64,000 nucleotides of DNA from UBA5069 sp963773745 (GTDB lineage: Bacteria > Chloroflexota > Anaerolineae > Caldilineales > Caldilineaceae): assembly GCA_963773745.1 (NCBI GenBank), contig CAVZCL010000005.1:1302001-1366000 (forward strand), given 5' to 3'. Of this stretch, positions 9,917 through 18,650 are shown piece by piece; within the stretch, counting starts at the first letter, position 1; every line of letters starts with the position of its first letter. Both the position numbers and the translations under genes were made by a program. The notes below the pieces were generated by a model. It did not search any database, was not told the DNA's origin, and saw only the letters and a list, made by a program, of their open reading frames with translations.

Positions 9917-10614
9917 TCAAATGTGCGCCCCTGCAGCCGCAGCACGAAAAAGTTGGTGACGAAGGCAATGCTAATCAGAATGATGCCCAGCGCCAGCGCC
10001 ATGGAGAAGTTGCCCTTGTTGGTTTCCAGCACAATCGCGGTGGTGAGCACGCGCGTCCTCCCCTGAATGTTGCCGCCCACGAGCATCACCGCGCCCACTT
10101 CGGAGATGATGCCGCCAAAGCCGGCTACCACCGCCGCAATCACCCCCGTGCGCGCTTCGTCCAGAATCGCCCATGTGCTCTGCCAGGGCGACGCACCCAG
10201 CGAGCGTACCTGCAGGCGCAGGCTGGGGTCGACGCCCATGACAGCCGCCATGGTGAAGCCGGCCACAAGCGGGAAAGCGATAATTGTCTGCGCCACAATC
10301 ATGGCCGCAGGGGTAAAAAGCGACGGCACCCACCACCAGTTGAAGCCCCCCAGCACGCCATTGCGCGAGAGGAAGATGTAGACAAAGAGGCCAATCACCA
10401 CGGGTGGGAAGGCCATGCCTGTGTAGATGAGCGTAACGACGAAGCGCCGCCCATGGAAGCGCCGCAGCGCCAGCCACGCGCCCGCCGGTATCCCCGCCAT
10501 TGTGCTAATGAGCAGCGCAATGCCCGACACGCGCAGCGAAAGCCAGACAATCTCCGCCAGTTCGGCGTCACCCTGGAAGATTAACTGGAATGCCTGCAAG
10601 AGGCCGTTCGACAA
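9913..10614 (-). CDS. tupB: Tungstate ABC transporter permease
   Basis: Inner-membrane channel of TupABC. 233 residues with about five hydrophobic segments. The EAA-type loop that contacts the ATPase reads VRSLGASPWQSTWAILDEAR (about 135-155), followed by GFGGIISEVGAVMLVGGNI, typical of tungstate/molybdate permeases of the TupB type. The start is a TTG at 10614, 10 bases after the preceding stop; this start is the only plausible one that keeps the N-terminal amphipathic segment MSNGLLQAFQLIF. Confidence 0.92.
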   Translation of the reverse strand: MSNGLLQAFQLIFQGDAELAEIVWLSLRVSGIALLISTMAGIPAGAWLALRRFHGRRFVVTLIYTGMAFPPVVIGLFVYIFLSRNGVLGGFNWWWVPSLFTPAAMIVAQTIIAFPLVAGFTMAAVMGVDPSLRLQVRSLGASPWQSTWAILDEARTGVIAAVVAGFGGIISEVGAVMLVGGNIQGRTRVLTTAIVLETNKGNFSMALALGIILISIAFVTNFFVLRLQGRTFE

Positions 10615-10626
10615 CTCGCGGATAGA

Positions 10627-11218
10627 TCACCCCCCGCCGCGCATGGTTCTCTGGTGGAGTCGTACGTAGAAGGGCTCGAGTGCCTCGGGCGCACCGCTGA
10701 AGCTGGCGCGCGTGCCGCCCACACGCAGCGATCCAATGTGCCGCCATGGCGCCGCGCTCAGGGTTGCCTGCCAGCCCTCACCGGCGTAGGTATTCTCCGC
10801 CACCTCGCGCCCGCCCAACTGCTCCAGATAGCCCTTCATCATCCAGAGCGGCACGCTGTAGTAGTCGAAGACCCCTTCGGGAAGCTCGCTCTCCGCACCG
10901 GTCGATTGCTCCATTGCATCATGCATGCGCAGGCATCTCGGCTGCGCCACCGCCCACGGGCGGAAAGATGCGAATGCTGGCCCCCTCGGGGATAGCCATG
11001 TCGAGCCCGCCCAGATAGCGCACGTCGCGGCCGTTGATGAAGACGTGGATGTTGTTGTGCAGCGTGCCCTCACCGTTGAACAACTCGGCCTGCATGGCGG
11101 GATAACGGGCAATCATCTCGTCGAGCAGCGTGCGCACCGATGCACCTGGCTCGGTCTCAAGCTTCACCGTCGGCCCGCCCACAATGGGGCGGAGGGTGGC
11201 AAAGAGTCGGACTTCCAT
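10627..11218 (-). CDS. MoaD-like sulfur carrier with extra C-terminal domain, split by a frame break
   Basis: The N-terminal half (11218 to about 10926, ATG after GGAGG) is a MoaD/ThiS ubiquitin-like fold: MEVRLFATLRP at the start, HVFINGRDVRYLGGLDM mid-way and FPPVGGG near residue 90. In its own frame it stops at 10919. In the next frame an overlapping ATG (10926) opens 99 residues that continue LWMMKGYLEQLGG and end in TMRGGG. From memory, Thermus-type MoaD-related proteins carry such a domain (DUF1952) fused in one chain and also end in RGGG, so this is either one 196-residue fusion with a surplus base or two coupled genes overlapping by 8 bases. It should act in tungstopterin assembly. 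Confidence 0.75.
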
Positions 11219-11297
11219 GTGGTGGCCTCCTCAGACTGTTCAGTCTGGCGTATGGCTGCGGCACGCGCTGCGCCACAGCATGCGTCTTCCTGCCCAC

Positions 11298-12531
11298 TCA
11301 GAACTCGGCCAATACACGCCCCATGCCTTCCGTGCTGTATCCGCCCAGCGCGCCAATCGCGCGCAGCAGGTCGGGCTCGGGCTTGCGCAGCAGGGCAAGC
11401 AGTGGGGCCAGCAGCGCGCCGGTGAAGTGCTCCGCAGGAATCACCAAATCATACCGTTCGTGGCAGAGCGGCACAAAGCCTAAATCGTGCGCGGCAGCGG
11501 CCGCCTGAATGCCCAGGCCGCAGTCGGCCGTGCCTGCGGCAATGGCCGCCGTAATGCCCGTATGCGAACTCTCCTCGCGGCCGTAGCCCTGCACCTGTGC
11601 CGGCGCAATGCCCTGCTGGCGCAGGAGGTGATCCAGCAGCACACGCGTGCCGGCGCCGCGCTGCCGATTGATGAAGCGAACGTCGCCACGCGCCAGGTCG
11701 ACAATCGAATGAATCTGCTTCGGGTTGCCGCGCGCCACAATCAGCCCCTGTGTGCGCTGCACAAAGCGCACCACCACGCCGTGGCAGCCGGCCTCACCGA
11801 GCACCTGCCGTACCTGTGCTCACGTTGTATTCGCCCGTTTCGGCGTCGAGCAGGTGTGCGCCCGCGAGGTGTGCTTCGCCGCGCCGCAGCGCCTGCAGCC
11901 CGTCCATGCTGCCCACGTGCGCGGTGCAGAAGAGCAGCCCGGGCCGCTGCGCGTGCAGTCGCTCGCCCACCAAGTCCAGCGTAAGGTCGTGGCTGCCCAT
12001 GGCAAGGATCAGGCTGTGCTCGGCCTGTGCCACAGCCGCAGTTGTGAGGCTCGGTGTGACGGCCAGTACCTGCAGTCGCACCCCTTGCAGCCCGGCGTAG
12101 CGTTCCGGCGCGCAGGTGAGCACGATAGCATCCAGCGCAACGGCCTGCGCTGCCACCATGAGCGCCTCGTTGGTGGGTGAATGCGCGGCGGCCGCGCCGC
12201 TCGCGCGCCGCTCCAGCGTGGCCAGCGCCAGCGCGGCCCCAGCATCAAAATCCACGCTGGCCAGCGGCAGCAGGAATTGGGCCAGGGCGTGGCGGTTGCG
12301 GGCCGCTTCGCTGCTGCGCGCCGCACGCAGGTGCAGGGCGGCGGTCGTCACGGCCGAAATGCCCAGCGCGCCTGGCCTGTATTGCTGTACAGCCTGCATG
12401 AGGCGCGCATCACGCGTGCCAATCAGCGCGAGGCAAAAGGAGAGGTCAACCAGCGCGGCCACGAGCCCGCCGGATGCGCTGCCGGCTGCGCCAGTGGCTG
12501 CGCGGGCTGCTGCGCCGTCACTGCGCGCCAC
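11298..12531 (-). CDS. Degenerate PIN (VapC-like) domain fused to a PBP-like oxyanion-sensing domain
   Basis: About 410 residues from a GTG at 12531 that overlaps the vapB stop by 14 bases. Residues about 25-150 read as a VapC PIN domain: VDLSFCLALI keeps the first acid, GISAVTTAALHL has Ala where toxins have Glu, and the usual G-P-x-D motif reads SPTNEALMVAAQA with an extra residue. Two catalytic acids are thus lost or displaced, so RNase activity is unlikely. The rest is a PBP-like domain (PF12727 type, known from molybdate regulators and archaeal MoeA): SHDLTLDLVGERLH, GLQALRRGEAHLAGAHLLD, RGAGTRVLLDHLL, AAIAAGTADCGLGI. The frame breaks near 11820 by one surplus base. It heads the tungstate operon with vapB; a regulatory role is inferred. 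Confidence 0.72.
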
Positions 12532-12742
12532 GGGTAAACTCCTCGCTGAATTGGTCAAGGCTGTCAAAGAGCGTCTGCCATGGTTCGTTCCAGGGCAGCA
12601 GCACCACGGCGTTGCCCATGCGCGCAATGTGAACGCGGTCGCCCTCAAAGCGGTACTCCTTGGGCAGCCGCACGGCCTGGCTCTGGCCGTTGGCAAAGAG
12701 GCGGGCGACGCGTGTACCTTTCTCGTGCATGTTTGGAGCCAT
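12518..12742 (-). CDS. vapB: VapB-type AbrB-fold antitoxin
   Basis: 74 residues. The AbrB/SpoVT-like DNA-binding half reads GTRVARLFANGQSQAVRLP then YRFEGDRVHIARMGNAVVLLP, the VapB pattern; the C-terminal tail PWQTLFDSLDQFSEEF is the part that normally wraps the VapC toxin. VapB proteins dimerise, bind operators over their own promoter and neutralise VapC. The downstream partner is not an active-looking toxin but a degenerate PIN domain fused to a PBP-like domain. The ATG at 12742 has no Shine-Dalgarno sequence and sits 6 bases after a -10 box, suggesting leaderless translation; an in-frame ATG at 12730 is an alternative. Confidence 0.88.
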   Translation of the reverse strand: MAPNMHEKGTRVARLFANGQSQAVRLPKEYRFEGDRVHIARMGNAVVLLPWNEPWQTLFDSLDQFSEEFTRGAQ

Positions 12743-12748
12743 GCGAAA

Positions 12749-12777
12749 AGTATATATGAAGAATATAGACTCTGCAA
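12749..12777 (-). promoter_or_regulatory. Promoter and possible VapB operator before the tungsten operon
   Basis: On the minus strand TTGCAG, 17 bases, then TATACT, 6 bases before the vapB ATG. The -35 is weak, the -10 good. Plus-strand bases 12751-12767 form an AT-rich imperfect palindrome (TATAT...ATATA) over the -10, in the style of VapBC autoregulatory operators. Confidence 0.45.
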
Positions 12778-12800
12778 GGCATCTGGGCCGTGCACGAGCT

Positions 12801-12963
12801 TCGTAGCGGAGGGCTTCCAGCCCTCCGGCTGTTGCAGGTCACGTCTCCCGGCGTGACGACCGTAACCCACGTCTCCCGACGTGACGATCGTAACTCACGT
12901 CTCCCGACGTGACGCCACGCATCGCGGCGGCTAAAGCCGGCGGGCTGGAAGCCCCCCGCTACG
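12801..12963. repeat. GTAGCGG hairpin pair enclosing a 28-bp tandem repeat
   Basis: GTAGCGGAGGGCTTCCAGCC at 12803 and its inverted counterpart near 12939-12963 enclose three tandem copies (12836-12914) of a 27-28 base unit around CACGTCTCCCGACGTGACG. Each unit is a 7-bp hairpin, CACGTC-TCCC-GACGTG. This fills most of the spacer between vapB and the DUF2961 gene. Confidence 0.85.
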
Positions 12964-13089
12964 GGAGTCTGTATAGCGGCGGTGTGCACCGTGCGGCAGC
13001 GTCATGACACGATGTACAATTGCATTCAGCAATCCCGCCGCCAACCGCCGCAACGCATCAACCCCATTCTACGAAGGGAGACTGTCTTC

Positions 13090-14190
13090 ATGAGCGATGA
13101 CTTCAACGGCCTGGACATGAACCTGGGCAACCTGTCGCGCCTCTCGCATGCGCGCACCCGTTCCATTAGCGCCGAGAACCCCACCGGCGCCAAGGGACAG
13201 GGCGGCATGGCCACCGACGGCCTGGCGGCAGACGCCGCCCGCGAGCTGGGCCAGGGCTGGAAGGTCTCGCCCTACATCACAATTGCCGGCGGCGCCACTG
13301 TTACCCTTGCCGACATCGAGGGCCCCGGCTGCATCCAGCACATCTGGATTACGGCGCGCGCAGTCCACTGGCGCAACCTCGTTTTGCGTTTCTACTGGGA
13401 CGACGAAACGGAGCCCTCGGTTGAGGTCCCCTTTGGCGATTTCTTCTGCATGGGCTGGTGCGTGCGCGGCAACGTCAACTCGCTGCCGATTGCCGTGAAC
13501 CCGGCGGGCGGCTTCAACAGCTACTGGGAGATGCCCTTCCGTAAACATGCGCGCATGACGATCGAAAACCTCGCGCCCGACATGGTAGAGGAATTCTTCT
13601 TTCAGGTGGACTACACACTCACCGAGGTGCCTGCCGACCGTGGCTATCTCCACGCGCAGTGGCGGCGCAGCAACCCGCTCCCCTACAAGGAGGTGCATAC
13701 ACTGCTCGACGGCGTCCGCGGCCAGGGTCACTATGTGGGCACATACATCGCGTGGGGGGTCAACAACAGCGGCTGGTGGGGCGAGGGTGAAATCAAGTTC
13801 TACATGGATGGCGACGGTGAGTGGCCCACCATCTGCGGCACGGGCACGGAGGATTACTTTGGCGGCGCCTGGTGCTTTGAGCAGCCCGATGGCCGCTATG
13901 CATCCTACTCAACGCCCTTCCTGGGGCTGCCCCAAATCATTGAACCCAACGGCTTCTACCGCAGCCAGACGCGCTTTGGCATGTACCGCTGGCATGTGAT
14001 GGACCCGATTCGCTTTGAGGCAGACTTGCGCGTCACCATCCAGGCGCTGGGCTGGCGCGCCGCGCGTGAAGGCAAGCGGCGCTACCTGGCGCTGCAGGAC
14101 GACATCGCCTCCACCTCATTCTGGTATCAGAGCGAGCCGCACGCGCCCTTCCCGCCGCTGCCCCCGCTTGATCATTTGGAGGTAATTTAG
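13090..14190 (+). CDS. DUF2961 (GH172-type) family protein
   Basis: 366 residues; ATG at 13090 with GAAGGGAG upstream. DUF2961 proteins include glycoside hydrolases of family GH172 that act on fructofuranosides and arabinofuranosides and form oligomers from a double jelly-roll fold. Landmarks: SAENPTGAKGQGG near residue 28, GPGCIQHIWIT near 80, RFYWDDETEPSVEVPFGDFF near 100, GEIKFYMDGDGEWPTICGTG near 240 with the conserved GTEDYFGGAW. No signal peptide, so it is probably cytoplasmic. It stands alone, convergent with the ABC operon; the substrate cannot be assigned. Confidence 0.9.
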   Translation: MSDDFNGLDMNLGNLSRLSHARTRSISAENPTGAKGQGGMATDGLAADAARELGQGWKVSPYITIAGGATVTLADIEGPGCIQHIWITARAVHWRNLVLRFYWDDETEPSVEVPFGDFFCMGWCVRGNVNSLPIAVNPAGGFNSYWEMPFRKHARMTIENLAPDMVEEFFFQVDYTLTEVPADRGYLHAQWRRSNPLPYKEVHTLLDGVRGQGHYVGTYIAWGVNNSGWWGEGEIKFYMDGDGEWPTICGTGTEDYFGGAWCFEQPDGRYASYSTPFLGLPQIIEPNGFYRSQTRFGMYRWHVMDPIRFEADLRVTIQALGWRAAREGKRRYLALQDDIASTSFWYQSEPHAPFPPLPPLDHLEVI

Positions 14191-14220
14191 TGGTGCATCG
14201 CGGAGGTGCGCGGTGTGGTT

Positions 14221-14415
14221 CGTAGCGGCTGCTTCAGCTGCCGTTCTTGCCAAGCGCGTCGCGGCGTCGAGAACGGCGGCTTACACCGCCGCTGCGAGAC
14301 ACTCGCGCACGTGCGTAACGCACCTGCACTTCGTAGCGGGGGGCTTCCAGCCCTCCGGATTTGGCCGCTACATGCGGGCCGCAATTGCGTCACGCCAGGA
14401 GACGTGACCTACAAC
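14221..14415. repeat. Cluster of three hairpin-word repeats
   Basis: GTAGCGGCTGCTTCAGCTGC at 14223, with a partly inverted partner to about 14295; GTAGCGGGGGGCTTCCAGCC at 14333; and an inverted CACGTC-type copy at 14390-14415. All lie in the spacer between the convergent DUF2961 and DUF4340 genes. Confidence 0.8.
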
Positions 14416-14425
14416 TGCCCTCACT

Positions 14426-15531
14426 TCAGGGCGTCACGGTCTCGGTTGCCGTCAGCGCCGCCGTATCCGTGATCGGCACGCTCTCTGCACTGGATGGCGC
14501 GGCCACAAGCGCCGCGCGGTCCGCCGTCACCAGCGGCTCCAGCGTGGCTGCCGTCACCCGCACATACCAGGGCGATGTGGAGGCCTTGACCGCATAGCTG
14601 CCGCTGGCGTCATCTCTGGCGCCAATCACAATCCGCACAGCTTCCGTCATCTCCGCCGTCCCTGTAACTTCGGCTGCCGGCTGGATGTCGAGCGTCACCG
14701 TCGCGAGCGGCTCATCCATGCCATAGGCGGGGTCACTCTCCGTGCCCAGCACATCGCTCAGCCCCAGCGTGGCCAGGTTGCGCACCCAGCCCTCCACAGT
14801 GCCCGTGATCATCGTCTCGCTCGGCGCAAGGTCGGGCAGTGTCCATGCGCCGGCTGCGTCCTGGGCCAGCGCCAGCGTACCTTGTGCGTTCTCGATCGTC
14901 AGCCGGTTGATTGCTTCCGCATCGAGCGCCAGAAGCTGCGTATCCACCCACGCGGGCGCATCCACGCGCAGGTCACCCGTGGCCAGGGCGCTGGTCAGGT
15001 AGACATTGTCGCTGTCGCCGGCGCGCACATTGGTGGCGCGTGCGTTGGGCGCAGTGCCCACCAGCAGCGTGTGGGTCACGCCATCGGATGTTCTCATCTC
15101 CACGCGGCGAATTGGGTTGGCCGCGTCCACACGCAGGCGCGCATGGCTGGCGGGGCTGCTTGCAACCAGTCGCCTCGTGTCAATCTGTGCGACCTTGGTC
15201 AGCAGTTGCGTTACCGCAATTGCGTTGGCGGGAAAGTCGGCGCGCTCGGGCAGCACCCAGCCGTCACCGGCGCGCGCCAGAGTAATCGCCTTGCCCTCCC
15301 AGTCAATGGTAACGCTTTGCACCTGCGCTGGGTCGAGGCCGGCAAAGAGCGCGCCCGCAGCGGCTTGCGACGGCTGCGGCCAGAAGAGCCACCCGATCAG
15401 CGCCAGTTGCACCACCACCAGCAGCGCGAGAATGGGAATCGCCGGCGAGCGCCCTTGCGGCCGCACCGGCTGCCCGGCCGCTGCGCCTCCTGCGCCGCAA
15501 CGTCGCCTGATTTTGTCGCCCTGTCCGTCAT
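14426..15531 (-). CDS. DUF4340 protein of the GldA/GldFG ABC system, early frame break
   Basis: About 350-370 residues. One N-terminal membrane segment (IPILALLVVVQLALIGWLFW) anchors a large outer domain of repeated DUF4340 type (QSVTIDWEGKAITLARAGDGW, later NRLTIENAQGTLALAQDAAG). DUF4340 proteins occur after GldG-like genes; their role is unknown. The long frame opens at a GTG at 15466, but an ATG at 15531 overlapping the upstream stop (ATGA) is in another frame and is the likelier start, joined by one missing base near 15480. Third gene of the gldA-gldFG-DUF4340 unit. Confidence 0.8.
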
Positions 15532-18453
15532 GGTTTCACCTCATCGCTCGGCTCAAGCTCCATGGGGCGCTCGTTCTGGCGGCGCAGGAAGAAGTAGCCC
15601 CCCACGCCCACAACAAGCAAGATCGCCACCAGATAGTTGCCAATCTCCCACGTCGTCTGCTCCTGCTCGCTCAGTGGCTCCAGCAGGCGCACGCTCGCGC
15701 CGCGCCCGCGTATTGTCGCAAGGTCGGCGTCCTCCACCGCCCAGTCAATCCCGTTCTGAATAAGCTGCACATTGTTCATTGCCTGGTCGCCAACCATCTG
15801 CGCCAGCACCTGCAGCACGGCATCGTCGGCAAACTCGCTGCTGCCAAAGACAACCAGGCGCGCCGTATCCGGCGACTGTGCAATCGTCGCGGGCAGCGGC
15901 CCAGTCGGCGCGGCAGGCGCGGCCACATTGGGTTCTTCGCGCTGCGCCAGCGGTGAGGGCTTGTCCGCAAAGAAGGAGTCAAAAACGCCAGTCACCGCCA
16001 CGCCCAGTGGCTGCGCGCGCTGTTCTCCCTCAATCGGATAGCCCACCTCCGGATAGGTGTCGAAGTCGGGCGCGAGCGTTGTGTTTGTCGTGAGCCACGA
16101 TCCGCCCGATGAACTGAGTATCGTCTCTGCCGTACGCGTCGCCATCTCGCTTGCTGCCCCTGCACTTCCTGCACCCCGCACTGCTTGTCACCACAGGCGA
16201 TGTCCATGCCATGGTGGCCGAAGCGAGGCCGGCCGTCACACCACTGCCGCCATTCATGCCGTCGGCGCGCACGTCCACGAATGAGGGGAAGTTGACGGCC
16301 TGAATTTCCTGGATTGTCATGCCGCCCACATCGCGCTCCACAGGCAGTGGGAAGGGCACATTCTGCGTGTCCATCACAACGCCATCCTGCACATCCACGC
16401 CGTAGTGGTCCAGCATCGCGCGCAGCCCCTGCATAATGGGCGCAATCCCCAGGTTGCCCATTGGGTCCACGTTGGCCTTGTAGTTGCCCGCGGCCACAAT
16501 CAGCGCGCCGCCGCGCATGAGGAATTGGTCAATGGCGTAGCGCTCGCTGTCGCTCATGTTTTCGGGCATGAGGACAAGCAGCGCGTCAACGTTCTCGGGC
16601 GGGAGGCCGCTGCTCAGATCAACGGGCGTAACTGTGTACTCACGCCGCAGGTGCTCCTGCACAATCTGCCAGCTTTGCAGCGGCTGCTGCATTTGGCCAA
16701 ACATGTCCTGCACGGGCACGGCCGGCGGCGTCCAGATGCCAATGTTCTTGAGGAAGCCGCCCGCGCTGCGCTTGAGCGCACTCTCGATGGATGTGCGCAC
16801 AGCGCCCTCGGAGATGGTTCCCGCCGGGTAGATGATCTGCGCGTTGTCGCTGGCATCAGCCGGGTTCGTCAGCACCATGTGCAGATAGTACGAATCCGTG
16901 CCGAAGAGCGACGCGGGGAAGGCCTGCAGCCCGTATTGCTGCGCCAGCTGCTCGCGCGTGACGCCGGCAGCAGGGTCGTCGGGATTCACTTCCTGGTAGA
17001 TAAACATGCCGTTGGATGAGGCCGCAATCTCCTGCGCCACCGTGCTGATTGTCGCGGGCGCAGCGGCCAGCTCCGGCGGCAGCATGTCGGGCGTCACGTA
17101 CAGGGTGAGCGTCACAGGCTGCTCCAGCGCCGCCAGCACCGAGCCGGCGCTCTGGAAGCCGTAGACCACCTTCTTCACGCCGCTGGTCAGGTCATATTCA
17201 AGGTTCCGCAAACCCACGTCCATGCCGCCGCTGCGGTTGGGCTGCACGTCAATCAGATCCTGAAAGTTGAGCACCACATCCTGGTCGCCATAGCGCACAA
17301 GAATGTTGAAGTAGGCGTTGATGACCGACGCCTCGTAGCGCCCCTCCACCTGAAAGGGCGTGGGCTGGATGCCGTAGCTCTGCGTCGCCTCAGCCTCAAG
17401 CTCGGGGTCGGTGGCGGGGTCAACGACCTCGGCCGTCACCTGGTTGCCGCCGGCAATGGCGTACTCGCGCAGCATGTCCTCCACCTGCGGGCGCAGCGGC
17501 CCCAGCAGCGGGTGGCTGCGCTCGGAGATGTAGGCGCGGATGAGCAGCGGCTCCTGCAGGTTGCCCAGCAGATCCTTTGTGGCAGGCGAGAGGCTGTACT
17601 CCTTCTGCTGCGTCAGGTCGGCGCGCAGGCCACGCAGGTCGCCCATCCACACATTCAAAAGCAGCAAATTGACGACCGCCAGCGAGGTGAAAAGCGTGGC
17701 GTTGCGCCGGTCGCGGGCAAAGGCGTCGCCATGGCCCCAGCGTTTGCGCTCGATGACGTAGGCGTTCAAGAGCAAAAACGCGCCCGCGAGTGTAATGTAG
17801 TAGACGAGATCGCGCAGGTCCACCACGCCGCGCTGGATGCTCTCGAAGCGGCTGCCTGTGCCAAGCGCACGCAGCACGCCGCCCACGCCTTCGCCAAAGA
17901 AATCGGTGATGCTGCCCGTGCCCACCATGTAGAAGATGCCGCCCAGCAGCACGGTGAGAATGAGCGCCACGATTTGGTTGTCCGTCAGCGCGGAGATAAA
18001 GAGGCCAATCGCCGCATAGGCTGCGCCCAGCAGCAGCGCCGCCAAATAGCCGCCGATGACGGGGCCCCAGTCGAGGTTGCCCAGCAACGCCACGGTAATC
18101 GGCAGCGGCAGTGTGAGCGCCAGTGCCAGCGCCACCATGCTCATCACGGCCAGGAATTTGCCCATCACAAGCTGCCACGGTTTCACTGGCAGCGTCATCA
18201 GCATTTCAAGCGTGCCGCTGCGCTGCTCTTCGCTCCACTGGCGCATTGTGAGCGCCGCCACGAGGAAGATGAGCAGCAGCGGCATCCACTGGAAGAGTGG
18301 GCGCACGTCGGAGATACCGCGCGCGAAGAAGGAATCCACCCAGAAGAAGACGAAGAGGGTGACGCCAACGAATGCACCCAGAAAGATCAGCGCCAGCGGC
18401 GAGCCGAAGTAGCCCGCCAGCTCCTTGCGCGTGATTGCGAGAATCTGTTTCAT
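15528..18453 (-). CDS. Fused ABC-2 permease and GldG-like auxiliary protein, frameshifted
   Basis: About 974 residues after correction. Residues 1-245 are an ABC-2 permease (GldF-like) with six membrane segments and the conserved cytoplasmic MRQWSEEQRSGTLEMLMTLP. A linker helix (TLFTSLAVVNLLLLNVWMG) leads to a GldG-like extracytoplasmic domain (KEYSLSPATKDLLGNLQEPL, QDLIDVQPN, DALLVLMPENMSDSERYAID) and a final C-terminal membrane helix (NYLVAILLVVGVGGYFFLRR). GldF and GldG are separate in Bacteroidetes; the fusion is common elsewhere. ATG 18453 after GAGG is preferred to a TTG at 18459. The frame breaks near 16165 in a GGGG run, one surplus base. Transported substrate unknown. Confidence 0.87.
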
Positions 18454-18489
18454 TGCCAAGCCTCACTCATTGCCGAGTTTGTTGATCAT

Positions 18490-18641
18490 GTACCTCGCGC
18501 GCACTTCACCTCACCCCCGGCCCCTCTCCATGCGGAGAGGGGAGCAAAGCAACGGCGTCATGATGGCTGCGCACGTCGTGGTTTTTCTCCCCTCTCCGCA
18601 TGGAGAGGGGCCGGGGGTGAGGTGAAGTGCGCGCGAGGTAC
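18490..18641. repeat. Perfect 55-bp inverted repeat, CCCCCGGCCCCTCTCC type
   Basis: Arms 18490-18544 and 18587-18641 are perfect around a 42-base loop. It sits between gldA and gldFG, starting 9 bases after the gldA stop. It shares a central core of about 22 bases with 59049-59270; the outer arms are unrelated. Confidence 0.92.
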
Positions 18642-18650
18642 CAGACATGC

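Noticed and set aside
12836..12914. CRISPR array
   Set aside because: The units are directly adjacent 27-28 base tandem copies without unique spacers, and no cas gene is present.
12743..13089. Molybdenum or tungsten cofactor riboswitch upstream of the tungsten operon
   Set aside because: The spacer is filled by hairpin-word repeats, and vapB appears leaderless, leaving no room for a leader riboswitch.
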